A DNA stretch of 15,930 nt from an uncultured Eubacteriales bacterium (GCA_902775835.1 CACYNZ010000038.1:1-15930); one strand, 5' to 3'. Positions 1 through 8,014 are shown, counted from the stretch's first letter. Notes: generated by a model not told the origin, from the letters alone. Numbers and translations: made by a program.

Positions 1-2771
1 GCGGAATGGTCAAAATCGTCAAAGCAGGCATTCCAGGCGTCCACGGCGTCCCGGACTGCTGTGCTCTGGGTCTTTTCCCGGTAGGAAAGAAGCTGCTCCC
101 GCACTCCCTGGCGCTGCTGGCGGATGGACAATGCCATGCCCAGGCTGAACTCAGCATTGTTTTCAAACAGGGAATTAGACCAGGCAGGCCCGTGTCCCTG
201 CTGATTGACGGTGTAAGGGATACCCGGCATGGCCGAGCCCCAGGCCTGAGAACATCCGGTGGCGTTGGCCCAGAACACCCTGTCCCCGTAAAGCTGGGTC
301 AGAAGCTTGGCATACGGAGTTTCCCCGCAGCCGGCGCATGCGGCAGAGAATTCCAGCAACGGCCGGCGGAACTGACTGCCCTTGACAGTGTGGGGATCGA
401 ACAGGTCCTTTTTCTCCGGCAGGGAAAGAGCGTATTCCCAGGCGGCGGAAGTATCCGTCGCACTGGCCGCCGGCGTCATCTCCAGTGCCTTTTCCCTGGC
501 AGGGCAGACGTTCTGGCAGCTGCCACAGCCGGTACAGTCCGCCTGGCTGATCTGGAGAGTAAAGAACAGACCCGCGGCCTGCTTCCCCCTGGCAGGAACA
601 ACCTGCATGCCCTCGGGCATAGCTGCGGTTTCCTCCTCTGTCAGCAGATAGGGCCGGATGACGGCATGGGGACAGACATAGCTGCAGCGGTTGCACTGCA
701 GACATGCATCGTTCTTCCATACAGGGACACGCTGGGCAATGCCGCGCTTTTCATAGGCGGTCAGACCCATGTCCATAATGCCGTCCTTGTATTTCATCAG
801 GCGGCTGACGGGCAGATCGTCACCTTTCTGGGCATTCAGGGGTTCCAGGATCTCCGTGACCACCGCGGGCACGTTTCTGCGAGGCGATGCCGCTTCCTGT
901 ACGTCCGCCCATGCCGCCGGGACCGGCACTTCCCGGACGGAAGCAATCCCGGCATCGATGGCTGCCAGATTCCGCCGGACTACCTCCTCACCCTTGGCAA
1001 AGTAGGTTTTTTCCGCCGCGGCCTTCATAAAGCTCACCGCGTCCTCTTCCGGGATGACAGGCATCAGGTGGAAGAACGCCGCCTGCAGCACCATGTTGAA
1101 ATGGCCTCCAAGGCCCAGTTCACGCGCGGCCCGGGCCGCGTCAATGACATAAAACCGGATATGCCGGCGTGCAATTTCCCGCTTGACGGCGGCCGGCAGA
1201 CGGCTTTCAAGCTCCTCACCTTCCCATGGACAGTTCAGCAGGAAGATGCCGCCCTCCTTGATCTCGGATACGATATCGTACCGTTCGATATAGGTGGGAT
1301 TGTGGCAGGCAATGAAATCTGCCGATTTGACATAATAGGAGGAACGGATCGGCTGGTCAGCGAAGCGCAGATGGCTCTTGGTGACCCCATAGGATTTTTT
1401 GGCGTCATATTCAAAATATGCCTGAGCGAACCGGGATGTGTGGGAATTGATGATTTCCACGGTATTTTTGTTTGCGCCGACAGTACCATCGGACCCGAGC
1501 CCCCAGAACTTACAGCTGACAAGCCCCTTTGCTTCGGGGCGGACACTTTTATCCTCCGTCAGCGAAAGGTGCGTTACGTCGTCCTCGATGCCGATGGTGA
1601 AGGAATTCAGGGGTGAGGCTTTTTTCAGGTTTTCAAACACCGCGGCAATCTGGCCGGGAGTCGTGTCTTTGGATGACAGTCCGTAGCGGCCGCCCACCAG
1701 GGTGATTTCCGGCCTGGCACGCAGGGCACTGCAGACGTCCAGGTACAAAGGATCCCCGGCGCTGCCCATCTCCTTGGTGCGGTCCAGTACAGCCACGGAC
1801 CGGCAGGAGTCAGGAATGGCATCCACGAAACGACAGATGTCAAAGGGTCGGTATAGGTGGACCTGAACAAAGCCTGTCTTTTCTCCCCGTGCGTTGAGAT
1901 AATCCACGGTTTCCCGGATGCAGCCGGAGACGGAGCCCATGGCGACGATTACCCGATCGGCATCCGGTGCGCCGTAATAGTTGAACAGGTGGTACTCCCT
2001 GCCCGTCAGGCTGGAAATGCGGTTCATGTAATCTTCCACGATCCCGGGCAGGGCAGCATAATCGCCGTTGTTGGCCTCCCGGACCTGGAAGTAGATGTCC
2101 GGATTCTGGACCGTTGCCCGGATCATCGGATGCTCGGGATTCAGAGCCTGAGCCCGGAAGGCGTCCAGGGCGTCCATATCCACCAGATCCCGGAGGGCGG
2201 CGTAGTCCATTTCCTCCACCTTGTTGATTTCGTGGGATGTGCGGAAGCCGTCAAAGAAATGTATGAATGGAATCCGGGCCCTGATGGCCGCCAGATGGGC
2301 GACGCCTGCCAGGTCCATCACTTCCTGCACGTCTCCGGTGGAAAGCATGGCAAAGCCGGTCTGCCGGCAGTTCATCACGTCGGAATGGTCCCCGAAAATG
2401 GACAGGGCATGGGTCCCCACCGTGCGGCTGGCCACATGAAGCACGCCTGGCAGACGTTCCCCCGCAATGCGGTGCATGGTGGGGATCATCAGCATCAGTC
2501 CCTGGGAGGATGTAAAGCTGGAGGCCAGCGCGCCGGTTTCCAGTGCGCCGTGGACGGCGGCAATGGCGCCGGATTCCGCCTGCATTTCCACCAGACGGAC
2601 CGGCTGTCCGAAAATGTTCTTTTTCCCCTTGGCAGACCAGACGTCGGTCTTGCCGGCCATGGGAGAAGAAGGGGTAATGGGATAGATGGCGGCGATTTCC
2701 GTAAAGGCATAGGCGATATAGGCCGCGGCTTCATTGCCGTCCATGGTGACATATTTGCGCTGTTCAGACAT
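1..2771 (-). CDS. nifJ: Pyruvate:ferredoxin (flavodoxin) oxidoreductase, C-terminus beyond left edge
   Basis: Interconverts pyruvate and CoA with acetyl-CoA and CO2, using ferredoxin as electron carrier, in the cytoplasm. My translation gives 923 residues, and about 250 of the usual 1,170-1,190 are missing off the window. Seen: YPITPSSPMA near residue 30; VEMQAESGA near 62 (the thiamine-activating Glu); the ALSIFGDHSDVM block typical of NifJ; two [4Fe-4S] ferredoxin motifs, CLQCNRCSYVCP (about 689-700) and CTGCGSCQNVCP (about 745-756); the cysteine-rich CAGCGETPY of the thiamine-diphosphate domain near 811; and GPAWSNSLFENNAEF near the edge. The ATG is 9 nt after GGGAGG (2781-2786). It overlaps the previous gene's stop by 8 nt, so the two are probably translationally coupled. 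Last visible gene of the T-box operon. The family call is firm, but the in vivo substrate (pyruvate or another 2-oxo acid) and direction are not settled by sequence. Confidence 0.95.
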   Translation of the reverse strand, partial: MSEQRKYVTMDGNEAAAYIAYAFTEIAAIYPITPSSPMAGKTDVWSAKGKKNIFGQPVRLVEMQAESGAIAAVHGALETGALASSFTSSQGLMLMIPTMHRIAGERLPGVLHVASRTVGTHALSIFGDHSDVMNCRQTGFAMLSTGDVQEVMDLAGVAHLAAIRARIPFIHFFDGFRTSHEINKVEEMDYAALRDLVDMDALDAFRAQALNPEHPMIRATVQNPDIYFQVREANNGDYAALPGIVEDYMNRISSLTGREYHLFNYYGAPDADRVIVAMGSVSGCIRETVDYLNARGEKTGFVQVHLYRPFDICRFVDAIPDSCRSVAVLDRTKEMGSAGDPLYLDVCSALRARPEITLVGGRYGLSSKDTTPGQIAAVFENLKKASPLNSFTIGIEDDVTHLSLTEDKSVRPEAKGLVSCKFWGLGSDGTVGANKNTVEIINSHTSRFAQAYFEYDAKKSYGVTKSHLRFADQPIRSSYYVKSADFIACHNPTYIERYDIVSEIKEGGIFLLNCPWEGEELESRLPAAVKREIARRHIRFYVIDAARAARELGLGGHFNMVLQAAFFHLMPVIPEEDAVSFMKAAAEKTYFAKGEEVVRRNLAAIDAGIASVREVPVPAAWADVQEAASPRRNVPAVVTEILEPLNAQKGDDLPVSRLMKYKDGIMDMGLTAYEKRGIAQRVPVWKNDACLQCNRCSYVCPHAVIRPYLLTEEETAAMPEGMQVVPARGKQAAGLFFTLQISQADCTGCGSCQNVCPAREKALEMTPAASATDTSAAWEYALSLPEKKDLFDPHTVKGSQFRRPLLEFSAACAGCGETPYAKLLTQLYGDRVFWANATGCSQAWGSAMPGIPYTVNQQGHGPAWSNSLFENNAEFSLGMALSIRQQRQGVREQLLSYREKTQSTAVRDAVDAWNACFDDFDHS

Positions 2772-3597
2772 CTGAAGAGTCCTCCCTGTCGTCAAAGGAT
2801 AATTGATACAGATCCGCACAGTTCCTCCACAGGATCTTTTCCCGCTCCTCCTCCGTCAGGGGAAGGGCATTGAGAAAATCCAGATCCGTTCCCTGGGGCC
2901 ACATGGGATAGTCGGTCCCGAACAGAACCCTGTCCGCCCCGAAAGCCCGGATGATTTCCATGGCCCGTTCCGGCTTCAGCCAGTAAAAGGAGGAAGACGT
3001 GTCCACCATCAGATTCGGGAACTCCGGAAGCAGCCTCTCGGCCCGGTCCCATACGCTCCAGCCGCCGAAATGCGCCCCGATCATTTTCAGCTTCGGGAAG
3101 GATTTCAGCACCCGGGCAATCCGCTCCGGATTGGAATAATCGTAACGGTGGTCCCCGGTATGCACCAGGATCGGCATACCGTATTCCTCGCAGAGTTCGT
3201 AAATGGCGCAGGCCTTTGGGCTGTCCGCTTCAAAGCGCTGGAAGTCCGGGTGGATCTTGATGCCGTGCAGCCCCAGGGCCCGGATCTCCTCCAGGTCTGC
3301 CCGGAGGCAGGGAGATTCCGGATGCAGCGCCCCAAGGCCGATAAACGCGCCCTGTGCGCCGCGCTGCGCGTCCGCGATGAAAGTGTTTATGGAATGTACC
3401 TGAGCGGGAGTGGTGGCGACGGAGTGCACCACGAAGTGCGTCACCCCTGCTTTCCGCCCGGCAGAAAGCAGCGTGGCGACTGTGCCGTCATAATGATCTT
3501 CCGGCAGGCCTTCGTAAAACCGGTCCACCGTCGAAACCGCCTTCCGGGCGATTTTTTCCGGGTAGATATGACAGTGGCTGTCAATAATTCTCGTCAT
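2764..3597 (-). CDS. Amidohydrolase-2 family metal-dependent hydrolase or decarboxylase
   Basis: A 277-residue TIM-barrel protein of the amidohydrolase-2 group, whose members are metal-dependent hydrolases or non-oxidative decarboxylases of small acids. Visible ligand candidates: H8 and H10 in DSHCH, K114/H116 in GIKIHPDF, H146 in ILVHTGDH, H176 in GAHFGG and D229 in LFGTDYPMW. The C-terminus has the usual helix ending in WRNCADLYQL. The frame stays open upstream to 3714, but that stretch lies inside the preceding gene. The ATG at 3597 starts the conserved MTRIIDSHCH and has a modest AAAGG about 12 nt upstream. The gene lies 28 nt after the acyl-CoA synthetase fusion and overlaps the oxidoreductase start by 8 nt. 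Full length for the family. Substrate unknown; a role on an acid or acid derivative handled by the same operon is inference. Confidence 0.85.
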   Translation of the reverse strand: MTRIIDSHCHIYPEKIARKAVSTVDRFYEGLPEDHYDGTVATLLSAGRKAGVTHFVVHSVATTPAQVHSINTFIADAQRGAQGAFIGLGALHPESPCLRADLEEIRALGLHGIKIHPDFQRFEADSPKACAIYELCEEYGMPILVHTGDHRYDYSNPERIARVLKSFPKLKMIGAHFGGWSVWDRAERLLPEFPNLMVDTSSSFYWLKPERAMEIIRAFGADRVLFGTDYPMWPQGTDLDFLNALPLTEEEREKILWRNCADLYQLSFDDREDSSDV

Positions 3598-3625
3598 GTG
3601 TCCGATGCCTTTCGCTAAAGGGCCC

Positions 3626-6124
3626 TCAGGCCGTTTCGATACCTGCCGCCTTTTCCAGACCCAGCTTTTTGATGGCTTCCTCCCGCATTTTGTATTTCTG
3701 AATCTTGCCCGCATCGTTCATGGGGAATCCCTTGACAAATTCGATGTATTTGGGCACCTTGTGCTTGGCCATATGGTCCAGGATGTATTTTTTCATTTCG
3801 TCGGCCGTCATGGTCTCGTCTTCCTTCAGGATGATGCAGGCCATGATTTCCTCGCCCATTGCCTGGTCCGGCACACCGATGACCTGTACATCGCTGACCT
3901 TGGGATGCGTATAGATAAATTCTTCGATTTCCTTGGGGTAAATGTTCTCGCCGCCGCGGATGATCATGTCCTTCAGGCGGCCGGTGATCCGGTAGTTGCC
4001 CTCGGGCGTGCGGCAGGCCAGGTCGCCGGTGTGCAGCCAGCCATCCTTGTCGATGGCAGCCGCGGTGGCTTTGGGCATCTTGTAATACCCCTTCATGATG
4101 TTGTAACCCCGGGCCACAAATTCGCCGATCACCTCGTCCGGACAGTCCTCACCGGTTTCGGGGTCCACGATTTTGCATTCCACATCGGGGAAAGCGCTGC
4201 CGACAGTGGACACACGCACCTCCAGGGGGTCGGTGGTCCGGCTCATGGTACAGCCGGGAGAGGCTTCGGTCTGTCCGTAGACGATGACGATTTCAGGCAT
4301 GTGCATTTTTTCCACCACATCCCGCATAACGGCGATAGGGCAAGGACTGCCGGCCATGATACCGGTGCGCATGTGACTGAAGTCCGTCTTGGGGAAGTCC
4401 GGATGGGACAGCATGGCGATAAACATGGTGGGAACGCCGTGGAATGCGGTGATGTGCTCCCGGTGGATGCAGGCCAGGGATGACTTGGGCGAAAAATACG
4501 GGATGGGCAGGATGGTGCCGCCGTGTGTCATGGTGGCGGTCATGGCCAGCACCATGCCAAAGCAGTGGAACATGGGCACCTGGATCATCATCCGGTCCTC
4601 GGTGGACAGGTCCATGCCATCCCCGATACTTTTGCCGTCGTTGACGATGTTGTAATGCGTCAGCATGACACCCTTGGGAAAGCCGGTGGTGCCGGAAGTG
4701 TACTGCATGTTGCATACGTCGTTGACGTTGACGGCGGCTGCCAGACGGCGGATCTCCTCGACAGGGGTCCGGGATGCACAGGCCAGCGCATCATTCCAGG
4801 TAAGGCCGCCCTTCATCCGGAAGCCCACAGTAATCACGTTGCGCAGGAACGGGAGTCTGCGGGCATGCAGAGGTTCGCCGGGCTTGCGGTCCGCAAGTTC
4901 CGGACAGAGCTCTTCGATGATGCCCTTATAGTCGGAATCCCGGTAGCCATCGATCATGACCAGGGTATGGGTATCCGACTGGCGCAGAAGGTATTCGGCC
5001 TCATGGATTTTATAGGCAGTGTTCATGGTCACCAGGATCGCGCCGATTTTGGTGGTGGCCCAGAAGGTCAGGAACCACTGGGGCACGTTGGTAGCCCAGA
5101 TGGTCACTTTGGACCCCGGCTTCACGCCCAGTGAGACCAGGGCACGGGCAAATTCGTCCACATCGTCCCGGAACTGGCTGTAGGTCCGGGTGTAATCCAG
5201 GGTTGTATAGCGGATCGCCGTCTGGTCGGGGAAATTTTCCACCATGGTGTCCAGCACCTGAGAGAATGTTTTGTCAATCAGGACACCTTTTTTCCACACA
5301 TAGCGGCCCTTGTGCCGGTTGCTCCAGTACAGGTGATGGTGGCCGCGCTTGGTGTTGATATAGGCTTTCATGGTGTTTTCATAATGGGTCAGGATGATTT
5401 CGGGATCCTCCAGACCTGCGATCCAGTCCGGGTTCCACAGAAGGGAAACGAACCCGTCATAGTTGACGCTCCGCAGAGCGTTCATCAGATCGCCCAGGGG
5501 CAGATCCCCGTCGCCGATCAGCTCGGGGCAGAGGACTCCGTCCTTCATCCGGCCGTCCCGGATCTGCACATGCCGTACATAGGCCCCCAGGTTTGTGATG
5601 GTCTTTTCCGGGTCCTCCCCGGCCAGGAAGCAGGTATGATCCATCTTCCACATGGCTGCCAGGCGGTCATCCGCGAAGCGGTTCAGCATATCCCGCAGGC
5701 GCGAGGTGTCCGCATAGGGGGCGCAGGTCTCCACAAGGAGGGTCACCGGGCGCTCCCGGGTCCTCTCCAGCAGTCCCGAAAGGACGCGCGCGTTTTCCTC
5801 ATCATCGTCTGCTGCGGCATGGACGCTGACGCAGGGGATACCCAGATTCATCGCAGTCTCCAGGCATTCATCAAATTCCCAGAGAAAACCGGGCTCCGTC
5901 AGCCCAAGAACCGTGCTGATGCAGGGAATTTCAAGCCCCAGGCTGATCAGGTTTCTGCGGACACCGGCAGCCCGGTCCGGATTGGCGGGACTGCTTTTGC
6001 CCTGAAAAACCGAGCTCTTGATATCGTACAGCTCGATACCCTGCATCCGCGTTCCTTCCGCCACAGCGCAGAATTCATCCCACCCGAGTCGGTTCCAGTT
6101 CTGGATCGAAAAAGAAAGCTTCAC
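3626..6124 (-). CDS. Fusion: sugar-isomerase-like TIM barrel plus medium-chain-type acyl-CoA synthetase
   Basis: An 832-residue two-domain protein. Residues 1 to about 255 form an AP-endonuclease-2/sugar phosphate isomerase TIM barrel, with candidate ligands E132 (LLVETCAP), D162 (KMDHT) and H185 (VRHVQIRD). The expected late Glu appears to be Leu229 (VSLLWNPDW). Residues about 270-832 are an adenylate-forming acyl-CoA synthetase close to B. subtilis YngI and ACSF2: A3 YTSGTTGFPKG (475-485), A5 YGQTEASPG (616-624), TGD (699-701), the hinge block RITGRLKDMIIRGGEN (712-727) and catalytic-type Lys807 in GKIQK. All core motifs are intact, so ATP-dependent formation of acyl-AMP then acyl-CoA is expected. 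The start is GTG, with GGGGAGG (6134-6140) 9 nt upstream; the next Met is residue 27. It lies 20 nt after the preceding gene. No frame break joins the domains, so the fusion is real in this sequence. The acid substrate is unknown. Confidence 0.93.
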   Translation of the reverse strand: MKLSFSIQNWNRLGWDEFCAVAEGTRMQGIELYDIKSSVFQGKSSPANPDRAAGVRRNLISLGLEIPCISTVLGLTEPGFLWEFDECLETAMNLGIPCVSVHAAADDDEENARVLSGLLERTRERPVTLLVETCAPYADTSRLRDMLNRFADDRLAAMWKMDHTCFLAGEDPEKTITNLGAYVRHVQIRDGRMKDGVLCPELIGDGDLPLGDLMNALRSVNYDGFVSLLWNPDWIAGLEDPEIILTHYENTMKAYINTKRGHHHLYWSNRHKGRYVWKKGVLIDKTFSQVLDTMVENFPDQTAIRYTTLDYTRTYSQFRDDVDEFARALVSLGVKPGSKVTIWATNVPQWFLTFWATTKIGAILVTMNTAYKIHEAEYLLRQSDTHTLVMIDGYRDSDYKGIIEELCPELADRKPGEPLHARRLPFLRNVITVGFRMKGGLTWNDALACASRTPVEEIRRLAAAVNVNDVCNMQYTSGTTGFPKGVMLTHYNIVNDGKSIGDGMDLSTEDRMMIQVPMFHCFGMVLAMTATMTHGGTILPIPYFSPKSSLACIHREHITAFHGVPTMFIAMLSHPDFPKTDFSHMRTGIMAGSPCPIAVMRDVVEKMHMPEIVIVYGQTEASPGCTMSRTTDPLEVRVSTVGSAFPDVECKIVDPETGEDCPDEVIGEFVARGYNIMKGYYKMPKATAAAIDKDGWLHTGDLACRTPEGNYRITGRLKDMIIRGGENIYPKEIEEFIYTHPKVSDVQVIGVPDQAMGEEIMACIILKEDETMTADEMKKYILDHMAKHKVPKYIEFVKGFPMNDAGKIQKYKMREEAIKKLGLEKAAGIETA

Positions 6125-6133
6125 GGTTGTATA

Positions 6134-6140
6134 CCTCCCC
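6134..6140 (-). promoter_or_regulatory. Ribosome binding site fixing a GTG start
   Basis: On the minus strand GGGGAGG lies 9 nt before GTG at 6124-6122. No ATG is close, so this site supports the GTG start of the fusion gene and a full-length TIM-barrel domain. Confidence 0.8.
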
Positions 6141-6144
6141 TGGA

Positions 6145-7539
6145 TCAGGTTTCCTCATAGGCGATTTTGTTCAAGGCGCTGATGTATGCGCGGATGGACG
6201 CGCCGATGATATCCGTGGAAATGCCATTGCCGGAATAGACTCTTCCGCCGGAGCGGAGCTTGACAATGGCGCTTCCCATTGCATCGCGTCCCTCGGTGAC
6301 CGTCTGGATCTGGAAATCGTCCAGCTCGTAATGGTGTCCGATGATCTTCTCGATTGCCTGGAAAGCGGCATCAATGGGGCCGTCCCCGATGCCGACTCCC
6401 CTCATCTGGATACCGTCCTTTTCTATCAGGATATTGGCGGTGGCGGTGATGATATTTCCGCTGTTGATGACGTAATTCTGGATTTTATAGGTAGAGGGCA
6501 CCTGCATGGCTGCGGAAGCGATAATGGCGTCCAGTTCCTTGGTGCCGACAAAATGCTTCTTTTCCGCCACCCGGCGGAAGGCCTCGTACACCCGGGCATT
6601 GTCCTCCTCGCTCAGGTCGTAGCCCAGCTGGTGGACCACCTGGATCACCTCGGAGATGGAGTCACTGCTGTCCAGACACACGCCGGGGGCGTCGTCCAGG
6701 CCAACGCTGTTGAAGCGGGAAGGCGTCTCTTCCGGCTGGAGGATCTTGCCGATCTGGACGATGCCCTGGTGCAGCTCCGTCATGCGCAGCCCGGAGTAAA
6801 TGTCCAGGTCATTGCCCTTGGCCTCCAGAAACCTGGCGGCGGCTTCCAGGGTTGGGAACCCGGCGGCGTGCGCGGTGCACTTGATACCGCAGGCACCTTC
6901 TCTGACGGCGGACGCCGCGCATGCCAGGCCCATGGACAGGGCATCGCTTACCTGTACATACAGATCTGTTTCAGCCAGTTTCGGCACACGCGCCTTCAGC
7001 TCACGCACGAAAGTGCCAAATTCATCCGCCAGCATAATGCCTGCGGTATCGCACAGTGTGACGGCGCAGGCGCCGCCTTCGATGGCCGTGGAAATCATGC
7101 TTGCCAGGAAATCGATTTCAGCCCGGGTCGCGTCCACGGCGGTAACCTCCACCCGTTCACTGTAGAACCGGGCCTGGCGCACCTGACGGTCCACTTCCTC
7201 GAGTATCGCGGGAGCTTTTTTATGGCAGGAATATTCCATCAGCACGGTCGAAACCGGGCAAAGCAGATTCAGGGAGGGGATTTTCGCCCCGCGGATGCTC
7301 TCCCATGTTTCTTCAATATTTCCTTCGGAAAGCTCCACCGCGGCGCTGATCCGGCAGGAAATCATGGATGCTATGGTCCGGTTGGCCAGCTGGTCCGCCT
7401 TGCTTCCGGAAATGGGAGGAACCTCCAGGGCATCCACCTTCAGCCGGTCCAGGCTCCGTGCGATTTCCAGCTTTTCCTTAAAGGTCATTTCCCTGTTTTC
7501 CTGGCGCAGCGTCATATCGATCAGTTGCAGTTTCTTCAT
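6145..7539 (-). CDS. 2-isopropylmalate synthase-like protein with regulatory domain but without the metal ligands
   Basis: A 464-residue protein built like alpha-isopropylmalate/homocitrate/citramalate synthases: an HMGL-like TIM barrel (about 1-265), a linker, and a LeuA-type C-terminal dimer/regulatory domain (about 345-460; VTEGRDAMGSAIVKL, GNGISTDIIGASIRAY). CDTAG (163-167) of the barrel is kept. The signature DTTLRDGEQ reads DMTLRQEN (8-15), so the metal-binding Asp is Gln13. The HxHND block reads VQVSDA (195-200), so both His are Val. The late Asn of the ERAGN block also seems lost. It is therefore probably not an ordinary synthase; it may be a pseudoenzyme, an effector-binding partner, or an enzyme with changed chemistry. 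ATG at 7539 follows AAAGGAG (7547-7553) by 7 nt. The frame is open upstream, but that part is the T-box terminator. First gene of the operon. Confidence 0.85.
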   Translation of the reverse strand: MKKLQLIDMTLRQENREMTFKEKLEIARSLDRLKVDALEVPPISGSKADQLANRTIASMISCRISAAVELSEGNIEETWESIRGAKIPSLNLLCPVSTVLMEYSCHKKAPAILEEVDRQVRQARFYSERVEVTAVDATRAEIDFLASMISTAIEGGACAVTLCDTAGIMLADEFGTFVRELKARVPKLAETDLYVQVSDALSMGLACAASAVREGACGIKCTAHAAGFPTLEAAARFLEAKGNDLDIYSGLRMTELHQGIVQIGKILQPEETPSRFNSVGLDDAPGVCLDSSDSISEVIQVVHQLGYDLSEEDNARVYEAFRRVAEKKHFVGTKELDAIIASAAMQVPSTYKIQNYVINSGNIITATANILIEKDGIQMRGVGIGDGPIDAAFQAIEKIIGHHYELDDFQIQTVTEGRDAMGSAIVKLRSGGRVYSGNGISTDIIGASIRAYISALNKIAYEET

Positions 7540-7600
7540 CGTGATTCTCCTTTTTCCGGAGCCGCAGCTCCTGTTTCTTTGAGACGTCCCGGCCTGAATG

Positions 7601-7640
7601 AAAAAATCCCGGAGACCCATGACAGCATGGATCTCCGGGA
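7601..7640 (-). terminator. T-box regulated intrinsic terminator
   Basis: A 15-bp stem (7640-7626 with 7621-7607, one G-U pair) closes a 4-nt loop and is followed by six T residues on the minus strand (7606-7601). It ends 61 nt before the first start codon, as expected for the attenuator of a T-box leader. Confidence 0.93.
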
Positions 7641-7893
7641 CGATCAGACCTGAAACAGATTCTTTTTCGCGGTACCACCCGGCTTGCCGCTTACGCGGCC
7701 GCTCAGCAGTGCTCCATCAAGCACCTGACCATGATTACGGGGTCAGCCGGATCTCCATACACAACCATAGGCCTTCCGGAGATCTGCTCGGGCAGGAGAC
7801 TGCGTTTTGCACACACACCGGCTCGCACCGTCCGCCGGCTCTCTTCAGTGGTTGACAATCCGCATGGTGCCGTCAAAGCATTTCTATGAAATT
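7601..7893 (-). ncRNA. T-box leader (tRNA-sensing riboswitch)
   Basis: Minus-strand leader between the promoter and the first gene. The T-box core GGGTGGTACCGCG lies at 7680-7668. Upstream are AGAGAG and the GGTGCGAGCC segment of the stem I distal region (about 7822-7846), a GATCTCC/GGAGATC stem, a GTGCT/AGCAC stem and CCGC-GTAA-GCGG just before the T-box. The segment CCGGG next to the T-box can pair with CCCGG in the 5' arm of the terminator, the expected antiterminator switch. Uncharged cognate tRNA should favour read-through. I could not fix the specifier codon: in the stretch 7787-7806 CGC, GCA or GTC can be read depending on how stem I is folded, so the amino acid is open. Confidence 0.9.
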
Positions 7894-7900
7894 AAAATGG

Positions 7901-7929
7901 ACTTTACTCGAAGCGTGAGAATTTGTCAA
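7901..7929 (-). promoter_or_regulatory. Promoter of the T-box operon
   Basis: Minus-strand TTGACA (7929-7924), a 17-nt spacer and TAAAGT (7906-7901). Transcription would start near 7893, leaving about 350 nt of leader before the first gene. The -35 matches consensus fully and the -10 matches 4 of 6. Confidence 0.75.
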
Positions 7930-7978
7930 GCATTTTTAGGGCTCCATCCAAGCAGCTGAAGTGTGTCCATCATGTAAT

Positions 7979-8008
7979 TTGACAAAAAAACGCTCCGTTT
8001 GTTACAAT
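7979..8008 (+). promoter_or_regulatory. Promoter facing the membrane-protein genes
   Basis: TTGACA (7979-7984), an 18-nt spacer and TACAAT (8003-8008). It is divergent from the T-box operon promoter, with 49 bp between the two -35 boxes, so a bound regulator could affect both. The predicted start is near 8015, leaving about 225 nt before the first membrane-protein gene. Confidence 0.75.
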
Positions 8009-8014
8009 GCTTAA

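Noticed and set aside
6..1616. Long open frame of about 536 codons on the plus strand
   Set aside because: It lies antisense to the pyruvate:ferredoxin oxidoreductase, whose iron-sulfur and thiamine motifs read on the minus strand. The plus-strand translation is low-complexity with no recognisable motif; GC-rich codon bias explains it.
3598..3714. N-terminal extension of the amidohydrolase to an upstream ATG at 3714
   Set aside because: The extension would lie within the preceding gene and gives a basic, unconserved peptide. The family signature begins right at the ATG at 3597.
7540..7620. N-terminal extension of the isopropylmalate-synthase-like gene to 7620
   Set aside because: That segment is the T-box terminator hairpin. 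The ATG at 7539 has a well-spaced AAAGGAG.
6127..7653. Open frame of about 508 codons on the plus strand
   Set aside because: Antisense to the isopropylmalate-synthase-like gene and running into the T-box terminator. No domain is visible.
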